Of a stretch of 64,000 bases of DNA, positions 11,305 to 21,999 are shown in pieces. Below the pieces are notes generated by a model. The model searched no databases and had not been told where the DNA came from. It worked only from the letters and a program-made list of their open reading frames with translations. The stretch spans positions 490,001 through 554,000 of the forward strand of contig QVRM01007006.1 of assembly GCA_003439945.1 (NCBI GenBank), in the 5' to 3' direction. Numbering within the stretch: the first letter of the stretch is position 1; every line of letters starts with the position of its first letter. The translations under genes were made by a program, and so were the position numbers. This stretch comes from Dermanyssus gallinae (lineage: Eukaryota; Arthropoda; Arachnida; Mesostigmata; Dermanyssidae).

Positions 11305-11784
11305 GAGAGAGGGGGGAAGGCGTGTTGACAACGAGGAAACCGGGCGACGAACCGACCACTCCCTGTGCGCCATCTATGTCCATCGATGATCACGTGCTGT
11401 CGTTGATACTTCTTGTGAGGGCGCGATGTCAGCGCGACACCATCATAACCATCATTTGGATCTTTATCATTGGCATCATCGGATCATCAAGATCGTCGTC
11501 AGCATCAGCAGCAGCATCATCGTCACCATCATGGTGAAGACCATCATAGATATTAGCATTTATACCATCATCGAGTGCTGTTCCTCCTGATGCTACACTT
11601 CTGTTGTGCTTCCCGGCGATGCCCCGGTGGCCCCGGTGGTGGTGATGACGACGACGACGCGCGAATCGGGCCAGACAGAAACAACGTTTCGAACTTTGTT
11701 TTCGGACGACGCTTTGTACAGCAGCTTGCCGACCAGACACTGACTGGCCGAGAGGCTGCTGCTAGTGCCAATTCAACGGGCAGC

Positions 11785-11856
11785 AGCAACAACAACAAGA
11801 ACAACAGCGGCGACGACGACGACGACAACAACAACAACAGCGACGACGACAACAAC

Positions 11857-11918
<62 letters not shown>

Positions 11919-11930
11919 AACAGCATCAAC
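11785..11930 (+). repeat. CAA/GAC array
   Basis: About 20 uninterrupted CAA units at 11,858-11,917 preceded by GAC runs. Confidence 0.95.
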
Positions 11931-12345
11931 AATCATTTCATTCGGTCTTGTTGATCCTGATCGCCTTCATCATCATCATCTTCATCATTATCACGGTTCT
12001 CTTTTCAGTCCGTCGGCCTGTTGATTCGCTCGCCAGCCAGCCAGCCAGCCGCCCAGAGTTGCTGATGCCGCTTTGGCGGCAGTTGTCAGAAATAGACGTT
12101 CAAGTAAATTAAGAGAAAGGACGAGGCAACAGAAACAGTTTACAGCAACAACAACAGCAACAACAACGATGTCATACTTTGCGTTGATTTGCTGTTCGTA
12201 GTTTTTCTCTGATGCTTTTTCGGCTGGCTGCTCTGCGGCTGTTGCTACTGCTGTAGCGTTTTCATCATGCGTGTGGTACCTGATGTATGTGATGCCAGTC
12301 TACCGTCAAGAATCCGCCGAGTCTACTTATCGCTAGATACTTCTA

Positions 12346-12347
12346 GC

Positions 12348-12385
<38 letters not shown>

Positions 12386-12388
12386 CTA
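12346..12388 (+). repeat. CAA array
   Basis: About 14 AAC units followed by ACT triplets. Confidence 0.92.
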
Positions 12389-13455
12389 CTACACTACTAC
12401 TACTACTGTTGCTACGGCTAGCAGTACTTGTGCTGTAACAACTAGGGAAACCATCGAAACTACTTTGTTCGCTTTACTTTGCTGTCATTTACCATTAATG
12501 CTGGTGGTGTTGCTGCTGCCACGACATCGACTTCTACGGAGACTTCGACTACTACCTTAAATAAGCCAACCGTAGTTACGACGACTTCTGCTTCTATTCT
12601 GATTGCTGCTACTACTACTACTACCACTACTACTAATACTTCGCTAGGGTCAGTACGACTTCGACGAGGACGAGGGGACGGGGACGACGATGACAATGAT
12701 GACCACGCTTCACGGGCGGGTGGGACAAGTGTTGATTGCTCCTGAGTTGCTTTCTTTGCTCGACGTGAGTGAAAAATGCCAATCTGAGTGACGGCAGTAC
12801 AGACTTCGCCGTCGTTGTTGCTGCTGCTATTGCTCTTGCTGATGTTGTTGTTGTTGCTGTTGTTGTTGCTGCTACTGCTGATGATGATGATGATGATATT
12901 GGTGTTGTCTTCTTCTTGTCCATCTTTCCCTTCGTTCCTTCACGTGCTGCTCTGTCCGCGCGATCGGCGAAGTGAGTGACTTTGGCTCGGAACTGTTGAT
13001 GGGCATGTGTCTTCTGCTTGCCCTATCCCATCCTGCTGTCCCCCCTAACCCACCCCCCTGCCCCCCGGCCCCCCGGCTCGCCCCATCCCGCACCCCTACC
13101 CCCTTCTGTCTGCGCTCGTCTCTTCGATATTGCTGCGAAATCTCCTTCTCTTCTTCTCCGTGGCCGCCGCCGCCACCGCCGCCGCCCATCCGACGCTAAA
13201 ATGATGAAAACGTTCAATTGCCCTGTCGCTTCGATGCTCTTTTTCTTTCTTCTGATTATTAAGCATTTTGGTAATTATTGATGGCGCTAATGCACAACGG
13301 TGGTAACAGCAATCGCAACAACACAACAACACCAACGGGAACGACGATGCTGATCTGAACGGCTACGGCAACATTCGCAGACATAACAACAACGACAACA
13401 ACAACAGCAACAGCAACATCAACAACAACAACAACAACAGCAACAACAGTAGCAG

Positions 13456-13879
13456 CAGTATCAGAAGTGCAAAACTATGTATGTGCTGCTACTACACGAT
13501 GTCTTAATAGCAATAATAACGCAATGTAGTAGGGGGCGGCGATTTGCTGATGCAGCTCTTGGTTATCGTTAGATTTGTCTGTTTTGGTTGCTGTTGTTGG
13601 AAGACCGACGATGATCTAAACAGACGTGTCTGAAAGAGCTAACACGAGAGACCTACGTTTCTGCCCCGCATACGCTGCCGCCGAGAGCATACGGTTTAGG
13701 GCGGCGTTACCTACTGCCGTTTTGGCGGGCAATCATTTAATAGCAAACGGTTTTTCGGGCGCATTTTTTGTTTCGTTCCGCTACTGCTTCTGATGGTGTT
13801 GACGCTGACGTTCGTCTCGGTGTGTCTGTTTATGTCGTCCCTACTTTTTGTCGCCTCCTAGAGTTGTCGAACTGTTTGA

Positions 13880-13929
<50 letters not shown>

Positions 13930-14586
13930 TTCATTCCATGATTTCTTTTTGTTTTCCTTCTGACGATAGCGATCTATGGCCGAGTCGTTGTGAACGTGCA
14001 CCGTATTCAACAGTTGCACAACGTTATTATATAATAAATATAACTAGAGTTTGACGTAAAGCATTGTTCAGCAAATGCCGCCGTAATACACGGCATATCG
14101 TAGTATGCCGTCTCTAGAGAGATCTCAAAACACGTCGCGCTCCAACATATCTTATGCCCATTATGCCTCGCCGCTAAGTTGATGAATGATACCAGCCACG
14201 CCATAGGTGACGTGGGCGGGCTGATGCACGCCGCTGAGATGCACCGACTTGATTGGTGGCCACTGTTTCGTTTAAGCCCTGCCGCGGATGCTGCGGCGAG
14301 CGAGCGCGCGTCGCAGATGTATCTTTATTAATGGAATCGTTTAAAACCACATGTTAACAAACGCTTTATAGATTCTTTTGCTGCATTTGCCACCCGCGCT
14401 GATCCCTGTTTCTGAACCAGAGGCAGCATTTTTGTTTTAGTCTACTAGGTTTTTGAAAGGGAGGTTTACAGGTTTACAAGGCTTTCTTCTAAAACTTTTT
14501 GGGCTGACTCTCAACGCTCAGATTTAACGTTCACGGGACTATTTTTCATTACATTGCTTTATAGACGGACCTCCATAAGTACAAAT
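13456..14586. other. repeat-poor stretch, no gene supported
   Basis: Unique sequence broken only by a TA tract at 13,882-13,925. A minus frame at 14,007-14,204 (MAWLVSFINLAARHNG...) is non-repetitive but short and lacks splice sites. Confidence 0.45.
14090..14111. repeat. 8-bp hairpin within a triple GGCAT motif cluster
   Basis: ACGGCATA and TATGCCGT pair around TCGTAG. An ATGCCG just upstream can pair with the same left arm, giving two alternative hairpins. Confidence 0.6.
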
Positions 14587-14587
14587 G

Positions 14588-14674
14588 TGCAGCGGCGGGG
14601 CTCGAACCCGCGCACCTATGCGTCTCCTCCGGTCGCGAGGCGCAGGCGAATGCACCCACCACGCCACCGGGCTC
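14588..14674 (-). mobile_element. tRNA-derived SINE-like head / tRNA pseudogene
   Basis: The minus strand carries a pol III A-box-like TGGCGTGGTGGG (complement of 14,655-14,666) and a B box GGTTCGAGCCC (complement of 14,598-14,608). A perfect T arm is present (5-bp stem GCGGG/CCCGC around TTCGAGC). The anticodon-like arm CCTC-GCGACCG-GAGG lacks the invariant U33, and the 5' and 3' ends cannot form an acceptor stem. It is therefore not a functional tRNA. Heads of this GCGACC type occur in tRNA-derived SINEs of several invertebrate groups. No A-rich tail or target-site duplication is evident. Confidence 0.55.
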
Positions 14675-14704
14675 GACTAGGCCTTCTTCCAGCATACAGA
14701 TTGG

Positions 14705-14706
<2 letters not shown>

Positions 14707-14756
<50 letters not shown>
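14707..14756 (+). repeat. TA tract followed by GA
   Basis: About 25 TA units ending in GTGAGAGAAAGAGAGAG, next to the SINE-like head. Confidence 0.95.
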
Positions 14757-14759
<3 letters not shown>

Positions 14760-15986
14760 GAGAAAGAGAGAGCTTTTGTATACAGTAAGTAATCCAGGTG
14801 TGCTCCTGGTGTGAAGCCATCAGTCGAGCCCTGAGAGGTCGTATCGCTGCGCTCATGCGCCAGTTCAGATCATGTCGCGAGACGGGCAAGCGGGCAGACG
14901 AGAGCGGGCATGCAATTCGAGTCGCGCAATGAGACTATTGAGGACCAATCGGACACGGTATCGTCGATTCAACAATGGGCGGGAGAGATGCAAGTCTTTT
15001 GTTGCTTCTTCGTCTCTGTCGACTCTCGGCATGCCTTCTTCTCTCGCTTCGTTCGATAGATCGTTGCTCGGCCGTATTCTTCCTCGTTGTTCGGCGAGAC
15101 TGCCAGCCTTGAGCCTGGATCGAGCAGGCTCGCTGCGGAGCGCAAGCCTTGGAGTGGCCTTTTAATTGCGGACTTTCTCGAACTTCCTCGTGCTCCACTA
15201 CGTAGAACCGGCGGCAGGCATGACGAATAATCCGGAGACAAGTTGTCAGGGCTCGAATTGTGGTGACGCAATAGATAGCCCAGACGATCGTGGTTATAGT
15301 GGTAGAAGTCGTAGAAGTAGTAGTTGTAGTATCACTGGCGGTTAGGAGAACAAGAGGCGCATCCATTGGCCCGTGCCGTTGGTGCTGTGTGTGCACACAA
15401 GTATATCAGTATATAACCGCTTGCCTCTTTACTTGTCTCTATTCATCTATCCGGCGGTCTGTCTCTATGCAGTGTAAATCTGCATGTACGCCGGATAGAG
15501 CAGATGTGACGGTAGCACGGATGTTTTGGAACGGATGATCGAGTGATGAGGTCAATTGAATTCATTCGCCAGCAATTATGCGCACGGACCTAACCCTGGC
15601 CAAACTGAAGGCTGACTGGCTGGCTCTCTGTTGTGTTGACGTAGACGTGAGGCTACCGGCACACGGAGATGGGGTAGCTGGCTTAGAGACACTCCCCTCT
15701 TATTGGCTATATGTACTTCCCCCTTCTTTCCTTCCCGTTATGCATCCCGTGCCTTGTTCTCGTCAATTCGTTCTCACTATCTCTCCCTCTCTCTCGCGCG
15801 CAGCGCACTTGGCCGCAATGGCGACCCACGAGGTTTAGAGTACATAACTGGCTATAATTGCTTAACCTGCTCTACCTACCATCCGTTAGACGTCGCTACT
15901 GTCGGTCGAGTGGATCCGCTCGTTCAGCCCTCATATGTTGTCGGAGGCGGCGTTCCTTACGTCGTGCTGCTCGTAGACGAATCATC

Positions 15987-16190
15987 ATGGACACGTCCAA
16001 GGGCATGACAGGTCCTCCTCCTTCTCGTCGTCGTGGGCGGCCTAGGTTCCCGACCTCCACCTTCTCCTCTGCCAGAGCCCCCTCCAACCACGAGAGTGTT
16101 CCCTCCCCCGAAACCACCACCCTTGCGCTCAATACGCTGAGCATACCATTCCAAACCAACCAACCTAGCGGCCTTCCGACGACCGATTGA
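15987..16190 (+). CDS. candidate short coding frame with AT-hook-like core
   Basis: An ATG at 15,987 opens 67 codons with MDTSKGMTGPPPSRRRGRPR followed by a Ser/Thr/Pro-rich tail. The RRRGRPR core matches the Arg-Gly-Arg-Pro centre of AT-hook DNA-binding motifs. Third codon positions are rich in C and G, while the surrounding DNA is less so. The frame is also open upstream of the ATG, but there it is only poly-Arg from a CGT-like repeat. A single AT-hook core is weak evidence, since CGT/CGG-rich DNA can make it by chance. No splice sites decide the ends. Confidence 0.22.
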   Translation: MDTSKGMTGPPPSRRRGRPRFPTSTFSSARAPSNHESVPSPETTTLALNTLSIPFQTNQPSGLPTTD

Positions 16191-17414
16191 CCAACCGACC
16201 ACCGACCTCGAGGCGTATACCTAGTGGAATCTCGCAATACGCATTGGATGGGCAGATGAGTCGGGACCGGGGGGGGGGGGGGGCCTAAGGGGAGATTGCG
16301 GGGCAGGCTGTAGCTATTCTGAGTAGCAGCGGTAGCAACAGTGGTAACAGTAGTATCTTGTATGTGGGCACCAGTTGGCTGTGCTCACTGGCCCAGTTCG
16401 ACAAAAGCTCTATTCGAACTAGGCATTATCATTCCATAATGCGATGATGACGATTATGATAATAATAATAATAATAATGACGATGCTGATGGTGATATTC
16501 GATCCCAGTGTCCTCTCAGTTAGAGAGGCGCATATCTCTCAATGTATATATCTACAGAGATATGTATGAACGACTAGTCTATGATGAGCCGGAGACACCT
16601 CCCACCCCCGCTGCCGCCTTTGTTGCTGGCAACACGACCACCCTTCTTGGTGCCATGATCGTCGACATCATCACCTTCGTCCTGTGACCGTTCTGCTGTC
16701 GCTGCTGTAGTAGTTGTTGTTGTTGTCGTTGTTGCTGCTGCCGCTGCTTCTTCTTTACAGTGGACGAATCTGCAGGAAAACAGTGATGGTTAGGAGATGG
16801 TTAGGGCTCTCATATTTTACCCCCCCCCCCCTCTCTCTAGCCTTTTTGCTCTATGTTTTTCTAGCTTCTCCCTTGCCACAATGATGGGCGCGTGTCGCCT
16901 AGCTGTAGCGGCCTACTCACGGCTCATGGTTGGTCTTAGGCAGGCCAACCCCACGAGCAGGCTGGGGTGGAGGTCTGCCTGGCTGAGTCGTCAGACTGCA
17001 GGTCTGCTGCTTGTCGATGCTGTCTTGCTTTTCCTCACGCTGGTTTGATGAGCCAGTTCCACTGGTCAAATGAGACCAATGGCGGCGGCGGCGCAGGCGG
17101 TGGTGGCAGTGCTAGTTGTGGTCATGGTGGCGGATTGAGGTGATGTCGTTTGGCAGTGACCACCTCTGCGGCCGCGTTGACCGCGTCTCCATAGATGAGG
17201 CGCTTCTGCCTGGTGTGGCGGCGGCGGCTGCTGCTGCTATTGCCCATGCTTCCACTATATGGATTTGTGCGTATGTAGATGAATGTACGTATGTGGATGT
17301 ATGTACGTCCTCCTCTGCATGCATCTCACAAGAGAGAGAGAGAGAGAGGCAGAGAAGAAGGGAGGGCAGAGGCCATAGTGACAGCGGTAACAAGCAACCA
17401 AGCGAGTTGGTAGG

Positions 17415-17422
<8 letters not shown>

Positions 17423-17463
<41 letters not shown>
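17423..17463 (+). repeat. TA dinucleotide tract
   Basis: About 20 TA units after an ACACACA run. Confidence 0.95.
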
Positions 17464-17464
<1 letters not shown>

Positions 17465-18320
17465 CATATATAAGAGCAGAGGTCGACACACGCCCGGTCG
17501 AAGTAGGGCCAGTACCGCACGTTGGGGCAGTGGCTGGCATATCGGGAAATCAAGGGGGGTGTCGTGGAAGAGAGGGGGGAGGGGGGGGCAGAGGGGAAGG
17601 CGATGGCCGTGGGGTCGTGAAGTGGAGTGGGCAGATCCAGAGTCATGATAAAGCGGGTATGGGCATACTCGGAACAGTCAGCTCTCTCGCTCTCTCTCTC
17701 TCGCTCTCTTCATAGAGTCTGCTGGCGAACCTCAATTGGCGAACACTGCATGTCTGGTCAAGCAGCGAGCGACGATGCGCGCCGGTCGGTGCCGTCGTCG
17801 TCATCGTCGCGGGCTCACTGGCTTCATTGGGCTATCGGACTTGGGGCGTATCTCGCAACGCCAATCTGATTGGACAAGGGAGCGTCCACCATCACCACAA
17901 CCCCCCCCCCCCCCCCGCCACACCAGCACCGCCATCACTACGCGCGGCCATGCGGTCAGCGTGATGCGAATCAGCATAATAATTACAATGATCTTCGGGC
18001 ACCTAGCTACCTACCACTACACGTATGAGTAGTGCGACCACCTATAACTTCAACTGTTAGTACTATTACCACCGATACCATAGCCCCCCTCCATCTCATC
18101 ACGGGGAGGCATCACTGAGGCATGCATCTTGATCTAAGGATCCCAAAAAAAAGATGAAGAATCTTCAGTCATTTTGTTTTGTTTCTTTTCTTTCTGCCAC
18201 GGCAGTTTGGTGTTGTTGTTGTTGCTGCTGCCTGCCGCTGCCGCCGCCGCGGCCATTGTTGGCCGTGTTTAAACTTCGAGCCCAAAGGCCAAGCAAAATC
18301 GATGCTGCTTTACTCCTCAT

Positions 18321-18330
18321 CACTTACCTA
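18321..18330 (-). promoter_or_regulatory. isolated strong 5' splice-site match
   Basis: The minus strand reads TTAG|GTAAGTG with the GT at 18,327-18,326. The match to the donor consensus is near complete. The frames upstream on that strand are Val/Ile/Arg-rich repeat translations, so no exon is proposed. Confidence 0.25.
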
Positions 18331-18989
18331 ATTACTTGAATGGAGCAACGTAAACATGTCGATGCATCGAGACAAGGGACAAAGATGACGACGACGACAA
18401 CAACAAAAAAAAACACGCTTTTAGATAAACGCGCACATCGACGAGGAGAACAATGAGCCCGATGCCAACGATGATCACCATAATCAACAACGATAAAAGC
18501 AATAGCAACAACAACAACAGCAACAACAAAATACACCAACAACAACAACGCCACCAAAGCTGAGTGACGTGAGATTGGGCTGATGAGCAGCGACAGCGTC
18601 GACGATGTACTTCTAATCGGTGCGGTCATGATTTACTCGTCCACCACTTTTTGTGTGAGAGACAGCCGCAGTGGATCGCCAGTCACGCTTAAAGATGATG
18701 GCTTGAACAAGACGAAGACGACTATGATGATGATGATGATACGCTGCGGCTCATACAGCGCGCTGTACTTTCGTGCAGCTTCGTCTGATGCTTGATTGTA
18801 ATGATCGTCGTCGCCGCCGCTGCCGCTATGATGACAATGACGCCGATGCCGTTGCCCTATGCGAATGACGGGAAAATAATACCTCATGATGCCAACCAGC
18901 GTCCTACCTACCAAGTATATGTACATACAACCAGACCAACTACCCAACTAGAGCCAACTAAATCTCACGGCTGGTGACGTGGCGTCGTT

Positions 18990-19170
18990 GTCCGCGTCGG
19001 CGTCGTCGCTGTTGTTGTTGTTGTCATGTTTTGTTGTTGTTGTTGTCGTCATGTTTGTTGTTGTGGTTGTGGCTGTTGTTGTCGTCGTGGACGTTGCTGC
19101 TGTTGTTGTTCTTGTTGTTCGTATTTGTCGTTGTTGTCTGAAGTTGTCTGCTGCTGCCGCTGTTGTTGTC
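18990..19170 (+). repeat. GTT/GTC array
   Basis: Interrupted GTT and GTC triplets. Confidence 0.9.
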
Positions 19171-19259
19171 GTTGCTTATGTACGCGTTGCTTTCCGCGCT
19201 GCCCATTCTGTTGCTGATGTTATTATTTTCTGTTTTCATGTAGAATACAACTGAGTGAA

Positions 19260-19575
19260 GACACATACCCGACGGATATATACGAATTAAAATTGCTATT
19301 CGAATTTGAATTGCTGGCCAACAACAAGCGCCTACAGCAGTATTGGCTGCCGGGTTCGGTTTCGTTTTTAAACTGCTTGCTTTTAGCGTCTGCTTTATTT
19401 GTTGCAGATTATTGTCGGTGTTATTACTAATTAATATTAGTTTGGTTATAATTTACAATTGTTATGGTAATTTATGCGCGGTTTCCAGTAACAAATGTCT
19501 ATGATCGGTTTGTCGTGGCAGTTGTTAGTTTATTGTTGAATTCAAGTGATACAGAGTAGTTAACTAAATAACACA

Positions 19576-19618
<43 letters not shown>

Positions 19619-19900
19619 TTATTCAGAGTGTCAGCACGATTGGATGGCGGCCCTAAAGATGGTTCAATTTTCTACCTAGTAGGTGGGGTTGATATGTATT
19701 ATTATGGGTATACTTATTATACCTATGCCACACATTATGGCTTCGTATACTGATTACATTGGCTACATGTGCCAAATTTAAATTTGGCGAACGAAATGCG
19801 CGGTGATGTTAGCTTCATGTACCCCTTTTTGCTACTTAATATATGTTACAACCATTTCCATCGGAACTAGTTTGGTTTGTCGCGAGTACTATTGTATGTA
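19260..19900. other. AT-rich repeat-poor stretch
   Basis: Mostly unique AT-rich DNA with a TA tract at about 19,580-19,616, a 3' splice-like CTGCTTTATTTGTTGCAG near 19,390-19,410 and the 19,771 palindrome. No open frame of note. Confidence 0.5.
19771..19788. repeat. 18-bp perfect palindrome
   Basis: GCCAAATTTAAATTTGGC reads the same on both strands with no spacer. It is embedded in the AT-richer, repeat-poor 19.3-20.5 kb region. Confidence 0.9.
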
Positions 19901-19901
19901 T

Positions 19902-19921
19902 ACGTAAATGTTTTCTCTCTA

Positions 19922-19956
<35 letters not shown>

Positions 19957-19985
19957 AGAGAGAGAGAGATAGAGAACATTTACGT
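19902..19985. repeat. 84-bp imperfect inverted repeat around a CT-TA-GA tract
   Basis: ACGTAAATGTT at 19,902-19,912 is exactly inverted at 19,975-19,985. Between them a CT-rich run, a TA tract and a GA-rich run are themselves mutually complementary. The whole can fold into one long hairpin of about 40 bp with few interruptions. The unique 11-bp ends show it is more than a microsatellite. Confidence 0.8.
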
Positions 19986-20566
19986 CCAGTAACCATTTTA
20001 CAATATTATTGTTAGAAGCGAGCGTTTGTTTATCTGCGAGGTGCTCGCAGCTCGCAACTGGGTGTGGGCAAAGAAGATAGGATCGAAAAATCAACAGCGA
20101 GGAATTTTAATCAAAATTGGAATCTACCGAAATCGAGCGTTTGCCGTCGGCTGTGATCCAGGTCTTCACCAACGCCGCTGCTGTGATTGCCTCGTCATCT
20201 CGTTATGCATCCTGCACCTAGCTATACGGACTGGTTCAATTCCGCCAGCTGGGCAGGGCTGTTTTGTTGTTGATGCTCTGGCTTCTCTTGTTGCTGCTAC
20301 TGCTGTTGTAGTGGTGTCATTGCTGATATTTTTATTGTTATTCGGACGTATTCTTTGCTTTCTATCGCTAACAGCATAGCAACAGCGTGTTCACTATATA
20401 TTGTATTAGTTGCTGGGTATAGCGCTGACAGCAACGACACATGATGTATGATTAATTAATGGTGGAGTGAGCCAATTTGAACGTCTCGTCTTGGAATACA
20501 AGGAGCGTGTGTATTTTGCTCCTTTACCCAAGCGTCGCTTTACGATGATTACACGACATGATAACT

Positions 20567-20608
20567 CTCTAACACTATATTCTGTTTCTTTCGATTGCAG
20601 GTATGTGT
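20567..20608 (+). promoter_or_regulatory. candidate recursive (ratchet) splice site
   Basis: A branch-point consensus CTAAC (branch A at 20,572) is followed 28 bases later by CAG at 20,598-20,600. Between them lies a pyrimidine-rich stretch (TTCTGTTTCTTTCGATTG). Immediately after the AG comes GTATGTGT, a good 5' splice site. A 3' site fused to a 5' site with no exon between them is the hallmark of recursive splice sites described in long introns of flies and vertebrates. The spacing and all core signals are present here. Confidence 0.5.
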
Positions 20609-20757
20609 CTGCACTCCGCTTCGATCGGAGAATGGTTGACAACTATAACAACAACCACAACAAGAACATCCACAGCAACAATTACTCAACTACATCATCG
20701 AAGCTGTGTGACTGTTGCGACGATTAAATCAGGATTTTAGGCAATTAGGCCACTTAG
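20601..20757 (+). other. possible exon between a strong 3' splice site and a 5' splice site
   Basis: The 3' splice site at 20,599-20,600 and a 5' splice site CTTAG|GTAAGC at 20,757/20,758 would bound a 157-base exon. All three frames contain a stop, so it could only be non-coding, a terminal coding exon or a cryptic exon. One frame reads YVSALRFDRRMVDNYNNN, then Asn/His-rich codons, and stops at 20,725. Because GTATGT follows the acceptor directly, this segment may instead be a recursive-splicing exon that is defined and then removed. Confidence 0.3.
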
Positions 20758-21171
20758 GTAAGCGACCTATGACGGTCCAACGAGTCATTTCCCTGCCTTT
20801 CCGTGTCTTCCTCCTTGTCTGGGACTGCTTGAGCGTGTGAAGTGTGTGTGTGTGTGTGTGCATCTGTACGCGTGTGTCCGTATTGTCCATTTTGGGCGGA
20901 CAGATCGGTCTGATGACGTCCTCGCTACCCCCGTGGCTGCACGGCAACAAGAACGCCGGCGGATGGTCAACTCTACTTGTTCACAGCGCGAAGAATGAAG
21001 CTCAAGTCACATCAGCAGAGTCACACCAGGCGGCACCACACTTCTTGTGCGTGTTGGCAGCAGCTATTTTAGCAGTTCGTTTCCCGTCGGGGGGTGACGG
21101 TGGTTCCTTAGTAGACGCCGGGCTACAAAGCGCGGTGGCCAATGGCGAATGCTGCGCGGGGAGAGGAAGCC

Positions 21172-21209
21172 GACGATCTCGGGCCATTCTAGACGATCTC
21201 GGGCCATTC
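21172..21209 (+). repeat. 20-bp tandem duplication
   Basis: GACGATCTCGGGCCATTC occurs at 21,172-21,189 and again at 21,192-21,209, separated by TA. Confidence 0.85.
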
Positions 21210-21378
21210 GGCACCGACGGCGGCGCCGGCTGTAGGGGTGGTGGAGATGTCAGTGGGAGCAGCACATTGTGTGGCGAGTGGCTGGTTGGGTAGGTGTATG
21301 TAGGTGTCCGTGTGTCTGTGTGTGTGTGTGTATGCGGCTAGCCGGAAATCGCTCGCAGCCACGAACTGCCCTTTTGGT

Positions 21379-21864
21379 CTACTTGGCCATCAAATGCCGA
21401 TTAACGCTGAAGTTACTCGTGTCCAGTCGTCTTCGATACACTCGGTTAGTGGCCTGCTTGCTACAGGTAGTAGCCGCAGTAGCGGCACTAGTTGAAGTAG
21501 TCGTAGTAGTAGTAGTAGTGTTAGCAGCAGCTGCAGTAGCCGAGACGTGGTCCAAAGCAGTAACAGCAGTCGTCGCCGAAGCAGTGGTTGCAGCCGTGCT
21601 GATGGTGGCGTGGCAGCATCGGGGGCGGCCGATGGTTGCGGTGGTCGCTTGATGCCGCTTGAGATTGCGCGTCGCCCGTCGGGAGTTCTGCCCACAAGGA
21701 CCCGGGCAAGAGCCATATGGAACGAAGGGTGAGAGGGTGATGGCTGTCGAGACGACGCTCACGCTCGTACTGGGCGACCACTTCATCAGGGCCGATGTCA
21801 CCTCCACCAGCGACGACGAGGGCCCGTGTCCCGGGGCTAGGGCAAGAGTGCCCCTGAACAGCAT
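21379..21864 (-). CDS. candidate antisense frame, Ser/Thr/Ala-rich
   Basis: This 161-codon minus-strand frame overlaps the plus-strand candidate at 21.66-22.0 kb. Just inside its upper end a 3' splice-like sequence (C-rich tract, then TAAATGCTGTTCAG) would start an exon in frame with RGTLALAPGHGPSSSLVEVT. It contains VPYGSCPGPCGQNSRRATRN, then a Thr/Ala region read from TAC/GTA-type repeats, and ends RRRLDTSNFSVNRHLMAK. GC at codon position 1 is lower than at position 2, which is unusual for coding sequence. I rate it slightly below the sense frame. Confidence 0.2.
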   Translation of the reverse strand: MLFRGTLALAPGHGPSSSLVEVTSALMKWSPSTSVSVVSTAITLSPFVPYGSCPGPCGQNSRRATRNLKRHQATTATIGRPRCCHATISTAATTASATTAVTALDHVSATAAAANTTTTTTTTSTSAATAATTCSKQATNRVYRRRLDTSNFSVNRHLMAK

Positions 21865-21997
21865 TTATCCCCCGGGGGGGGGGCTAAATGCTCTTCAGAT
21901 GCACAAGGCTGGCCAAGCAGCTCGCAATACCTATGGGCAGGCAACGTGTGGCCGGACGGTCGGACGATTGGCAACAGAAGACCCCCGACACTCCTGA
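21659..21997 (+). CDS. candidate coding frame with strong GC3 bias
   Basis: The frame opens after a stop at 21,650-21,652. An internal ATG at about 21,740 starts MAVETTLTLVLGDHFIRADV, followed by an Asp/Glu/Gly/Pro segment, and the frame ends in less gene-like sequence. Over the 31 codons after that ATG I counted about 65, 55 and 90 percent GC at positions 1, 2 and 3, the pattern expected of real coding DNA in a GC-biased genome. The minus strand of the same segment is also open in two frames, one of which follows a plausible 3' splice site. At most one of these can be right. No family recognised. Confidence 0.27.
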   Translation: MRLRVARREFCPQGPGQEPYGTKGERVMAVETTLTLVLGDHFIRADVTSTSDDEGPCPGARARVPLNSIYPPGGGLNALQMHKAGQAARNTYGQATCGRTVGRLATEDPRHS

Positions 21998-21999
21998 CG

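Noticed and set aside
20230..20244. GGTTCAATTCC, another B-box match
   Set aside because: No A box or cloverleaf upstream.
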